Shown here: positions 38,732 through 48,729 of the stretch, one piece after another | Position numbering within the stretch: the stretch's first letter is position 1 | How the letters are laid out: the number at the start of each line of letters is the position of its first letter | Translations under genes and position numbers: made by a program | Source of the DNA: Pelodera strongyloides | Taxonomy: Eukaryota > Nematoda > Chromadorea > Rhabditida > Rhabditidae | Length of the DNA stretch: 64,000 bases | Assembly: GCA_036852015.1 (NCBI GenBank) | Contig: JAANDG010000350.1 | Location: forward strand, 88,378 to 152,377 | Direction: 5' to 3' | Notes under the pieces: model-generated | What the model saw: only the letters and a program-made list of their open reading frames with translations | The model's database searches: none | What the model was told of the DNA's origin: nothing

Positions 38732-39330
38732 CTTCTGACTCTGAATCCGACGCAGAGGGGGATACCATAGCCCCCGTTGTGGATTACATGTCTGGTAGAG
38801 ACACAGCTGAACTCAATGAGCCCCCCGATGGAGTGTATTGTAAGTTATTATTATATTATACTTATTTTTATTATTATTATTATTGTTATTATTTTATTTT
38901 TGTTATTATTATTTTCAGATCGTGGGTACTTCATACCCAAGGCGAATACACATTCGTTTAAACTGGCCTGCTTTGTTCGATTGGATAGAGTGCTCTATAC
39001 ATACGGATATGAAAAAGTTTCCGAATGGTTGAAGCACTACTGCCTTGTTCAAGTCGACCATAACAGAAGGATTATCCGCGGAAAGGTATTTTTTACTTTT
39101 TTTTTGTAAATATAATTTTTTTGCTACGTTGTGAATTATTTATGTTGTTTATTTTTGAAAATGATATTGTTGTTTAGATTACTCTTCTGCCTTTATGGCA
39201 ATACGCCGGAAACACTCGAATTGTTGACATTATCAATGCGCCTTGCGTGACGAGTGTCAGATCCGTTTCGCATTACTCGCCGGTCATAGAATGTACATGT
39301 ATGCGTCAACGCAGGATTTGTAAATGGTAG
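38732..39330 (+). CDS. C-terminal exons of an unrecognised gene
   Basis: Three exons with clear donors and acceptors join in phase: about 38732-38839 (SSDSESDAEGD..), 38919-39085 (RGYFIPKANTHSFKLACFVR..) and 39178-39330, ending IECTCMRQRRICKW and TAG. The first exon's 5' boundary is uncertain because an in-frame stop lies close upstream. The encoded region has an acidic serine tract, a conserved-looking globular segment and a Cys/Arg-rich tail. I do not recognise the family. It may continue from the exon at 38194. Confidence 0.6.
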
Positions 39331-40230
39331 CGTCACCGCTATAGATTGTTCGCGAAAAACGCTCGAAATTGCTTTCCAGACGCCCAGAATCCCATCGTGT
39401 GAAGTAGAGACAACCGAAACTGTACGCGCCGAAATCCTAGCAAATAAGTTCCCGATTCATTCAGTCCCAGCAATAGAGTGCAGCACAACCTCTTGTTAAC
39501 AAAACTATGACTTTCAAAAAGGCTAACCTAGTAGTACTAAGCGGGCTAGCCGATTTATCCCAAAGGCATTGTGCACCGCTCGGGAATAGTCCCGGTCCCC
39601 AGTCTGGAAACTAGATAAGTATTTATCTAAATAGAATTTTCCGACAATAGTTTTGTCTTTTGTCTTCTTTTGTGGTATAGTTAATCAAATCCTCATCTGC
39701 ATCTCCTTGGTCCTTGGTGGGTAGGATCTAAGTAAAAAAATGTCGACACATCACCTCAACCTGAGATAATTTGCAACGCATTACTCCGTGTCCTCAATAA
39801 TTCATAATTAATCTCCCGTTTTGTCTCTCACGTGATGTGTTTTCTCTCAGGTGTTTCATGATGAAATCACTGTAAAGCATAGTGCTAGTATTTTTTGTCT
39901 AAATAATTAATCTAGAGCTATGCTATGTTTATCACCTTCCTGGCAACTGTTCATGACAAATATACGCACTGCGTTTTAATTATGTTGTCTGATATTCAGT
40001 TTTCACGCTTACTGGCTTGCTTCTAGTGTTCGTTTATTATTAGAGTTTGCATATATATGTTTCATGCTTCAACAAGTATGACTTTCTATGACTTATGGTA
40101 ATTAGAATTATGATAATTAGAATATGGTAATTAGAAGCTTATTACCGTAAGATGACGATTCGCATAAGACTGCAAATTTGCATAATCCCCCAACATATCA
40201 AACTAAAATCTCCAACGCAACAATACGGAC
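39331..40230. other. Intergenic region, no supported gene
   Basis: Holds the 3'UTR of the upstream gene and the promoter side of the secreted-protein gene. A short GAATTATG/GAATATGG.AATTAGAA repeat occurs near 40098-40135. Confidence 0.4.
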
Positions 40231-41762
40231 ATGTCAAAGCTCCGGTACCTACCGATTCTTCTCGCTCTCTTCTGTGGCGTTACTGTAGCCAAACAGTGCC
40301 AGCTACTCCTAAGATTCTACGATGGTACCGGCGAATCGCGCACCATTCTTAACGAGGTGGGACTTGTTAAAACAACTATTAGTATGGAAGATTATGTGTA
40401 GTTCTAGGAATAAATATTAACTATGGCCAAAACCAAAACAGAACTTGAACGATAGGAAAGCGAGTTATGTTGATAAAACGTTTTCATTGAAACTTAACTC
40501 ATTTAGATGCCGTTTACATCGAAGATTCGTGTCGTAGTGACCAATACTCCAATACACATATAATGTGTATCACCGCGTCATCGCCGCGCATAAAAAGAGC
40601 GTCCGCCAAGGTTCGCCACAGAGACGCGGGTCCTCTCTTTGTGCGCTTCGACGACGCGGAGTTTCACGGTGGTTGTCCAGCATGTACTAGAATCACGCAG
40701 GTTCGGGAAGTGATTGCAAATAAACTATTTCCAGGAGCAAAAGTGTGACAAGATGGTCTTCTACTGTGGCACTCAGGCAATCAAATACTTCGCCCCGAAC
40801 GACCCTCTAAAGAGAGAGTTTCAACTCCGTTGGTCTAAGTGTGATGACTGTGACGTATGTTTTATTAATTCTACAGTCAACTGACTTTTGCTTGTGCCAA
40901 TTTTAAGATCCAAGCAATTACCCCAATAGTCTGACCGGAATACTTTTAGATTGTTTATCGCCGCTGGGCTTGAAGATCGAAGTTTCGCAGAATAATAAGA
41001 CTAATTTCCCTAATGCGAATCGAACCTCTGACATCTCGCGTGGCAATCCGGAGCACTAACCTCTATACCACTCTTCTTTAATTCTGTTTAATTCTGATTT
41101 ACTTTAATTTAATTCTGATTAATACATTTTCAGTCAGACTTCCTCGTTGTTCCTCCTAGTACAGAAATCACTGGCGCCGACCTCAAGGCAATGATAAACC
41201 CCAATCTCTACCCGGAATTCAGCCACGGAAATGTAAGTTGAAACTAGTGAGGAGGGTGTGTCAGTGGTGCGCGAAAAGTGTGCCATTTCGGTTGGCGCAA
41301 ATGCCGCGCCCCTCTAAAAAGGGCGGCGCAGGAGCGCTTATCACGCACCCCTAGATGGTCTTTGCGCGGAGCTTTTTAGTGTGTTGCAAGATCATTATTG
41401 TTAGACGTAAAAAATCGTTAGTAACTATGGTCTCAGAAACAAAATGCTCATAGACTCATGACAGTGCGTATGTATGTACAAGCTATTCTACTTCAATACT
41501 AAATTTACCCTGTGCGCAGTATACCATACAATACCCGAAAAGCTCTATCGCAGACTCGAACGACACTACCTCCAGTCCAACCTCTTGCCACTTCGACTAC
41601 ATCATCACTTTTCAGTGGAACGTCACCCTCATCCCCGATGAGCTGCTCCATGAAAAGTTCACGATGCTCACTGCAAACCGATGCTGTCGCGATGAAATGT
41701 GCAACCAGGCCGATGCTTACAACGTCAACTTCATGTGCCCAGCCCTCGGAGTTAGGCACTGA
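40231..41762 (+). CDS. Small secreted cysteine-rich protein, paralogue 2
   Basis: Exons 40231-40356, 40735-40854, 41134-41232 and 41520-41762 give 195 residues. A signal peptide (MSKLRYLPILLALFCGVTVA) precedes KQCQLLLRFYDG. Cysteines follow the paralogue at 35089: C at the start of exon 2, a C..C pair at its end, and the ending RCCRDEMCNQADAYNVNFMC-PAL. Exon 3 plus 4 correspond to exon 3 of paralogue 1, so one intron was gained or lost. N-glycosylation sequons (NDT, NVT) are present. The CCxxxxCN block is reminiscent of three-finger proteins. Role unknown. AATAAA lies about 90 bases after the stop. Confidence 0.82.
40563..40685. mobile_element. GC-rich foldback (CACCGCGTCATCGCCGCGC) in an intron
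   Basis: CACCGCGTCATCGCCGCGCA at the left mirrors TGCGCTTCGACGACGCGG..CACGGTG at the right. Related GC-rich foldbacks with CGCGCCATCGCCGCGC arms are at 33915-33985, 55975-56165 and 57395-57540. Confidence 0.6.
41000..41078 (-). pseudogene. tRNA-like remnant
   Basis: Minus strand has AGTGGTATAGAGGTTAGTGC, a TTGCCAC loop and AGGTTCGATTCG. These look like D arm, anticodon arm and T arm, but the acceptor strands do not pair. Probably a tRNA pseudogene or a tRNA-derived repeat. Confidence 0.35.
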
Positions 41763-42000
41763 ACCCTCAAATCTTACGTATATAAGTCCCCAGGTCTCAC
41801 TCAGTTTTCAACCACCTAATTTAACCACATCCTCGCTTTTTATTTTCCTCAATAAACTCTGCGGCAGTACCAGTGTGTAGATTCAACATATAACTACACC
41901 CCATGAACCATATTTATGCCCCAGTAATTACCCACTTTGACCTCCAACTTGTTGCCCTAAATACGCATATTCATAAGTATATATAGCCAATCTCCTCATT

Positions 42001-42136
42001 AGGGGCCATATTCACCACTCGTTTCCCCTAGGGGAATTCTCCGTATTTTCTCTACGTGTCTCGTATTAGAATGCTATTTTATGTCCCCAGGGAATAACTC
42101 CCCGAGAGAATCAATCGGAGTGGTGAATATGGCCTC
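42001..42136. mobile_element. MITE family C, copy 2
   Basis: GGCCATATTCACCACTC and its complement GAGTGGTGAATATGGCC bound a short interior. Closely related to 18455-18634. Confidence 0.75.
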
Positions 42137-43173
42137 AGATGACATTTTCCCCATAACTCGGCGTGTTTTTTTTGGTTCCTTAGTTGTACAAACGAGATTT
42201 GGATCTCACAAAGCATTAGAAATAAAACCAGGCAAGCGCATTCAAATCTCTATTTTGTGCCTTATTCCTTCTTTTATTGTTTTTTTTAATGATTCTCTCA
42301 GGAAAAAAAAAAGAAAATAAATATATCTTCCCACACAGTACTTTTCATACTTTATTACAAAAGATAAAAAGGGCATGCCTATATATTAATGTGTTAGTTT
42401 TCATCCAAAAATTATTAAAACACCGAGTGCTAGAGTTTGACTCTACAAAAAAGTTCAGTAACACAAAAATAAAATAAAACACAAAGCGTAGCGTAAATGG
42501 AGATCAAAAACTTATAGTTAGACGCAAGTTATGATTAGCGTGTACAAATGATAAAATGTCGTAGTCTTGGCTATTTCACTTTTCCATACAATAAAGGGGC
42601 CTCTACATTACCATGCATTATATTCCGTTCTATACAACGGAAGAGCACAGAAGTGCACACGATTTGCATATAATACGTGGAAATCAATTCGGTTGTCCAT
42701 CATGTTTCAAAAAACGGCTGCTATACCGCTTTAAATATGTGAAAAAAGTGAATCCAACACTGAAACCTAACCGAGTATTTTGGATTCAGTCTATTTCACA
42801 AATTTCTGAAGAAAAAAAAACTTATAGACCAAATCCAAAAGTTGAAAAAATCGACTAGCAGGATAGAAAATATGTACCATCGGGTTAAAACAAAAGGTAA
42901 GGTAAATGTGAAAGGTAAGAAACTACGCCAACTCTAAAACGTAATAATACCAATAATAAACACTTTACAAAGTAATCACTAAAAATCAGTCATCTTTGGG
43001 CAGTTAAAATAACACAGTCAATCAGAAGAGAGTAGGGGAGGGAGACAAATATGAACACCTTCTAATCATCATCTAACTATCAATCTGAGCTATCAAATAT
43101 CTAAATCTAACTATCAAGTATTGTATAATTTAATCATAGAGGGAAACATCAAAAGAGAGAGAGGGAGGGAAAT

Positions 43174-43211
<38 letters not shown>

Positions 43212-43513
43212 AGAGAGACAGGGAGCTAGAGAGAGGAGATATACAGACAGCGAGAGAGAGAGAGAGAGCGAGCGAGCGAGAAGGAGCGATACCGAAACAG
43301 AACAGAGAGAGCCCCAAAGCTCTAACAAAGCCGCCACCTCAAGTTTCAAGCAATGCCTACTTTAACACCCTAAAGCGGTACCGTAGTTCTACAATTCCAT
43401 TCCCATGTAATTAAAAATGTATGTGCTCGTCTGAACCAGAAGGGCACACGGGAATGCAGTTGTCCAGCCTAAACTCCACAAACCACGTGCCATACCACTT
43501 TAAACATAATCAC
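42137..43513. other. Intergenic region, low-complexity and repeat fragments
   Basis: Includes a decayed family A-like piece near 42640-42735, a (GA)n tract at 43153-43283, and a decayed inverted repeat from about 43371 to 43503 (CTAAAGCGGTACCG against GCCATACCACTTTA). No gene was supported. Confidence 0.5.
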
Positions 43514-46500
43514 CTACAGCACATAGGGGAAGATTGCCTTCCTCTTCTCCGGATACGTCTTGAAGTGCACTTTGTACCAACGATGTGTGATCAGTCCGGC
43601 GAACATCTGGTTGATGAACACGAAACCGACGAGGAACTGGAATTATTGATTAATTTATTATTTGGTTAGTATCTTCGGAGGTAAGGTAATGTATAATGGA
43701 AGGTAAGGAACGGTAAGGTAAGGTAAGGAAAGGTAATAATAACTGTTTATTGGTTAACAATCAATACAGATAAAGAACGTCAACCAAAGGGAACCCTAAG
43801 ACCCGCGCTTCACAGCGCGAAAGTACGTACTTACTAGGGACTAGGGACCACATACATAGTTGTGTGTTCTGTACTGGGGTGAAAAAAGGTAAGGTAAGGT
43901 TCAAAACCAGCCGTTAGTTCGCTTTAAACGTTTGGATGTCAGTGTGATTGTGAGGATTCACATTACGCTCGGAGTAAAAGCTCAATTCCCATAAAAGTCT
44001 CCCACCTTCCACGTCACCATCCACTTGAATCCTAGCACTGCCCACAATGAGATATAAATGAGAATCTCAAATGTGAAGTGAGGCGAGCTGACGAGATCGA
44101 ACCAGCCACCGTACAGCACCGAGTGGCCGTAGTTTGTGGCAAGACCTGGAAACGGAAAATTTAAACAGTGGAAGTGGGAACTTTCTAGTAACTGATTTCA
44201 CTTATCGCAAGTAGCCAGAAAGTATGACTCGTGGATTTTCAAAATTGAACTATGCGGTTTGTGAATACGGTACCTTGCGCCACTGCTCTAATAACTACCA
44301 AAGGTCTTTTTTATGTATGTATTTTTATTTTATTTAAAATAGGACGCATCAACTTTCACACTTTTCATCCTATAATGATAGCGAGTGCATCCATGCGTTT
44401 ATTTGATTGTTTTGCTCCCAATAAGCATTTTATAAGCATAATCAACATAAAACATTTTATAAAACTTAATCAACAATTAATCATAAACCACAAACTACAA
44501 AAAAAACTCCCACCTGAGGGTCCTTTTCTCGAGTCGGCCAATCGCACCGCAATCCTATTTTGTTCATAATTACACCAGAGGAACAACAGAACACCGATCC
44601 ATTGAATATAGCTCAATTCGTACAGGTTGACCACCAGAGACGAGGCTGCAAGATAAAAGAAATAGAACTAAAAAAATCACGGCTTTTATGAACTGAACAC
44701 TTTATACCCAAGAACAAAAGCGATATAAAAACAAATGGCTTTTCTTTTATAATCTCTTTTTTGTGCATAACCTAATGAAGTGAGCACTGGAACGCTTCAA
44801 GGATCAACATTGCCGAAACAATATATAATTTAAGCTGTTCATGAAACATGACAATAAACCTCGAAAATATCAATAAACTTTTAAGATACCCCCGTTTGTC
44901 TAATAGCACCAAACTAAGAACGCCATACAGATGTGCAGATATGGTTAAATAATTTACTAATTGCTTCCGATGAATACCTCACATATCCCATATTACTTTG
45001 CGGCATGTTTTTACTACCTGTTTCTGTTACTGTAGAGCAGGACGCAAAACTGGGGTTCGGTACGCGACATGCGCGTAGCTCAACACTTGTTTACTTATGA
45101 TACGTTTCAGATATATTTCTAGTACCATCATAAGACAATGCGCTTCAGAGCGCATGTATTCTCTGGTTGAGGATTGATTCTATAATAAAAACGGCGTCAT
45201 AAGTACGTAAACGCAAGTCTTTTCAGGTGTTACCATCGGGCTTTGACTATAGCTATGATGCAGAATGAATCACAATAGTATAAAAAAACATACACTTCCT
45301 CTCTGACACCCATCCGTTCGTATCCGTAAGAACCGCAAGCGGAACCAGCAAATAGTGAGCTATTCCCATCACATAATGTCCAATGTTCATCGTCGAGTCC
45401 GAATAAACGGACACGAAAAGCGATTCGCAACATCTGAAAAGAATTGCGTTTACCTACTTATGACGTCATTTTTATTATAGGCTCATAGGATCCATCTCGT
45501 CACCGTCACCTACAGCTCAAGCTCAGAACCTCTGCGGAACATGTCATTAGCAAACTTTGAAACTGTATTTCCACCCTTGAATAAAGGTGCACGCAACGCT
45601 CGTGAAGCGTAATTTTTTTTTTAATCCTCAACAATAGAATACATGCGCTCTGAAGCACACTGACTTACAATACCAATTTCGTAAACCACATCACTATACG
45701 CTATACGCCTGCAATTTACAGTGTGGGCTTGCCCGGGCAGCGGTAATACATACACTTAGATATATTTTGCAGAAGACTAAAAACATGTGGTAAAACCGCC
45801 GGACAGTAATTAATTAAACAACAATCAATAGATTACCCCTCAAAGCGCTAGTGAACGAATGGTAATGTTGAATATAATACAATACTACACCTTCAGGCAA
45901 TATGCTACCATACCCACTGATACCTGATGAATGAATGATTCTTCTAATCATAAGAGACGCTTACCTTCGAAGTACATGCAGCAAAATGAGCATAACAACG
46001 ACCATTCCCTCAGTCCACGAGTCTGAAAAGTTGAGTACTCTTAGGCTTAGGCCTAGTCTCAGGCTCGCTCAGGCTTAGGCTCTGTTATGGAAAGGGAACT
46101 GTTAAATTGGGATTGGTTTCTTACAAAACACAATGCTACAGAGTCATATAGAATGTCGGTCGAATCGTCGAATACTGCTAACGCTAACCGAAAAGCTTCC
46201 GTTCAGTTGCATATTGCATGGGGAATGAAGCTAATTGTAGAAATTCTTCAAACAATTCCAAATTCAAACTCAAAGGGGGCTAAAACACATCGTCTGGCAC
46301 TAATATAACCAGAGATCACTCCAAGAGCCAGCCATACATTAAGAAACAAACAATGAAACTAACAAACTCAGGTACACTCAATGCAAACATCTACAACGAG
46401 TATTATAAGGTAATAATTAAGCTTCACCACAAATAAAATACAATTCTAAAAATAATAATAAAACATACAATTTGCTCTTCCGGATCCAAATTCCTTGAAC

Positions 46501-48506
46501 CAATCATGCACCAATTGTGGGATTGAAAAACTTCCAATTGCCACTGCGTACGACGTGCACAATAGAAATGAAGTCCATATGACGGCGAGCAAGTAGAAAT
46601 GGGTAAAGTATCTAAAAAGCTTAGGATTAGGCTTATTGCTTAAGCTTAGTCCTAGGTTTAGGTCTAGGATTATGGCTTAGGCCTAGGCTTAAGCTTAGGT
46701 TTATAATACTAGTTTATTGGTTCAACGAGTAGAAAGTTTCACATTTGCACAGTCAATGGATTGAACAAATAAAAGAGGAAGCAAATTTGGAAGATATAAG
46801 TGAATAAATTCAACAAACTAACATGAATATACCATATGTAATACGGTAACCCCGTTTCGACCCTTCGCATACGAGGATTTTGCCACCGTTGGGTCTCATC
46901 AGTGCGATGACGGTAGGCTTAGGCAGTGAGTGAAAGAAAGGTAAAGTAGATATTGAGAAAGGGATAGAGAGACAAAGGTTATAGAGTATGTAAAGAAACA
47001 TATAAGGTTATAGAGTAAAAAGGGTACAACAATAATAGTAAAAACCGAATAAGAAACTAACCTTGATACCGCGGATGTAATAGTACCTGAATATCCTTAC
47101 AAAAAGGGACAAGTAGAGAATAAATAAACAAAATGCAGAAGAAAGTATAAAACTAACCTTGTATTGTATATGTCCTCAAGCCTCAAAATAACTAGGTAGG
47201 CATACATCAATAAGTAAGAAGTACTACGAAAGGGTATGGAGCAATGCAAGACGAGAGCAATGGGAAAGGGATGTAGTGTGTAGTATTGATTGGGTAAGAG
47301 TGCATGACATAAACTTAGTGTTAGAATATGTAGGTAAAGTTTATGAACTATGTGGTCTGTTGAAAAGAATTAGTATTCATAAATGAAAATATAATGTCGT
47401 AGATTATTGTTACAAAGTTATGCATAATAGGGAAGAATCGACAGAAATGCAAAATTAAAGGTTGTCGACCCAACTGTTGAGACTTTTAGTAGAGGTATCG
47501 TATTTAAGACTAATAATAGGGAACTTATTAAATGATTTTTTGATAGTTTTGAGTACAACGTCTTTGGGGTAATTGTTGGAGAGCAGCTTGATAATGAATG
47601 AATGGATTTTGGATTTGAAAGAAATAAGCTGGGAAGTGCATCTATGAATACGTATTACTTCACCTTGGATACAGTTTACTTTAATATGGTCACATATATG
47701 ACTGTCATACATAGGAAATCTTATAACGTCAAAACTATAATCATCAGTTTTATTGTATAAATTGATAGTCCAATTATGTGTAGACCTAATAAGGGCGAGA
47801 TCGAGAAAGGGAGCGGAGGAATCAACAGTATTGGCCGCTTCGAGAATGAGCGAGCTAGGATAGATGGAATCAAGTGTATCGAGAATGTTATCATCATTAT
47901 AGAAAATAGCTATGTCATCCATATATCTGAACATGGACATCTTATAGCCGAGGGAAGAATTCAAAAAGCTTTTAAAGTATTTAAATTCAATCATACAAAG
48001 AGTTAAATCAGCAAGTAAAGGAGAAGAGTTACCTCCCTGCGGAACTCCTTTGATCTAGGTCTAGGATTATGGCTTAGGCCTAGGCTTAAGCTTAGGTTTA
48101 TAATACTAGTTTATTGGTTCAACGAGTAGAAAGTTTCACATTTGCACAGTCAATGGATTGAACAACAACAATAAAAAAATCTAGGAGCACACGACCACGA
48201 CGCGCGCAAACCGCGTATTTACAGCGTGAAAAAATACCCGGGGAGCAACCAGTTTCGTGACTACCGAACGCCAAGACCATGCCACAAATACGCCAAGTCT
48301 TCGCCGCGCACAACAAACTCAAACAAAAATTACCTTTTCGGTACAGACAGCCTTCTAACAAACATCGAAGGTTCGTTCTTAATCGTCTTTCCGTACATCG
48401 TAAGCTCGCAGATCAGTTTCGATATTTGCGGCGCCCATAGTGTGAGGAAGCAGGCCGCCGTCAGGCACAGCGTCACCGAGATCAGATATAGGGCGATCAG
48501 CGGCAT
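43514..48506 (-). CDS. SRD5A3: Polyprenol reductase (steroid 5-alpha-reductase family, SRD5A3)
   Basis: ER membrane enzyme that reduces the alpha-isoprene unit of polyprenol to make dolichol for N-glycosylation. Seven minus-strand exons: 48506-48334, 46611-46469, 46022-45965, 45433-45294, 44645-44514, 44145-44006, 43636-43514. They total 909 bases and 302 residues (human protein 318). Family landmarks in order: MYGKTIKNEP, SVPKRYFTHFY, VLRRCCESLFVSVYSDS, YIQWIGVLLFLW, YGGWFDLVSSPHF, and the C-terminus HRWYKVHFKTYPEKRKAIFP. Several hydrophobic segments fit a multi-pass membrane protein. TATTTTAG ends five bases before the start codon, fitting trans-splicing. A family A MITE begins 37 bases upstream of the start codon. 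Intron 1 (46612-48333) holds the reverse transcriptase fragment. Confidence 0.95.
45530..45612. repeat. Dispersed element family D copy in SRD5A3 intron 3
   Basis: Contains AACCTCTGCGGAACATGTCA, TTTCCACCCTTGAATAAAGG and the tail GTGCACGCAACGCTCGTGAA. Confidence 0.7.
46042..46081. repeat. Interstitial TTAGGC-like tract
   Basis: Reads CTTAGGCTTAGGCCTAGTCT then CAGGCTTAGGCTCTG in SRD5A3 intron 2: degenerate nematode telomere repeats. Confidence 0.65.
46659..46768. repeat. 110-bp direct repeat, left copy, flanking the RT fragment
   Basis: Identical over 110 bases to 48056-48165. Starts within a TTAGGC-like tract (TAGGTCTAGGATTATGGCTT) and ends CAGTCAATGGATTGAACAA. The two copies bracket 46769-48055 exactly. 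Confidence 0.92.
46842..46902 (-). ncRNA. Hammerhead-ribozyme-like core
   Basis: Read on the minus strand: CTGATGA, then GACCC, a 27-base loop, GGGTC, then GAAA, then the hairpin ACGG-GGTTA-CCGT... ending TA. This gives the invariant CUGANGA and GAAA boxes, a G10.1-C11.1 first pair of a 5-bp stem II, a stem III closed by A15.1-U16.1, and A at the cleavage position (GUA). Stem I is weak: only scattered pairing of CCTACC upstream with GGTA downstream. It lies about 550 bases downstream of the reverse transcriptase fragment on the same strand and inside the same insertion, which fits the known presence of hammerheads in Penelope-like elements. Confidence 0.5.
47455..48055 (-). pseudogene. Penelope-like reverse transcriptase fragment
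   Basis: An open minus-strand frame of about 200 codons. It starts at the insertion edge with IKGVPQGGNSSPLLADLTLC (the RT P-Q-G motif) and continues to FRYMDDIAIF (the catalytic Y-x-D-D). After these come SSAPFLDLAL and a basic C-terminal stretch, ending SLNSWVDNL and a stop. The order PQG, YxDD, FLD and thumb is that of Penelope-like elements. The first RT motifs are missing (5' truncation), and no GIY-YIG endonuclease was found after it. The frame itself is undamaged, so insertion may be recent. Located in SRD5A3 intron 1, same strand as the host gene. Confidence 0.8.
48056..48165. repeat. 110-bp direct repeat, right copy
   Basis: Identical partner of 46659-46768. It begins at the point where the reverse transcriptase frame is cut, so it marks the right boundary of the insertion. 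Confidence 0.92.
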
Positions 48507-48542
48507 TTCCCCTAAAATACAAATTACAATTTGCAAGTTTTT

Positions 48543-48729
48543 TTAAAGCGAAATAACAGCCGGTTTTTGAGAGACATCGAGTTCACACATCTTATGAAGC
48601 TTATGTAAATGAGTATAAATTAGAATAAAAAATCGAGCTAAATTCGAGTGCACAAATACACTTGCACAAATACGTAAGAATGCAGTTGTCCACGATACGT
48701 TTCAAAAACCGGCCGGTATTTCGCTTTAA
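48543..48729. mobile_element. TTAA-flanked MITE, family A, copy 6 (upstream of SRD5A3)
   Basis: Left TTAA-AGCGAAATAACAGCCGG; right CCGGCCGGTATTTCGCT-TTAA. It lies 37 bases upstream of the SRD5A3 start codon, so it is in the presumed promoter or outron. Confidence 0.8.

Noticed and set aside
43114..43414. Arg-Glu repeat frame and its Ser-Leu antisense partner
   Set aside because: A (GA)n microsatellite translated in two directions.
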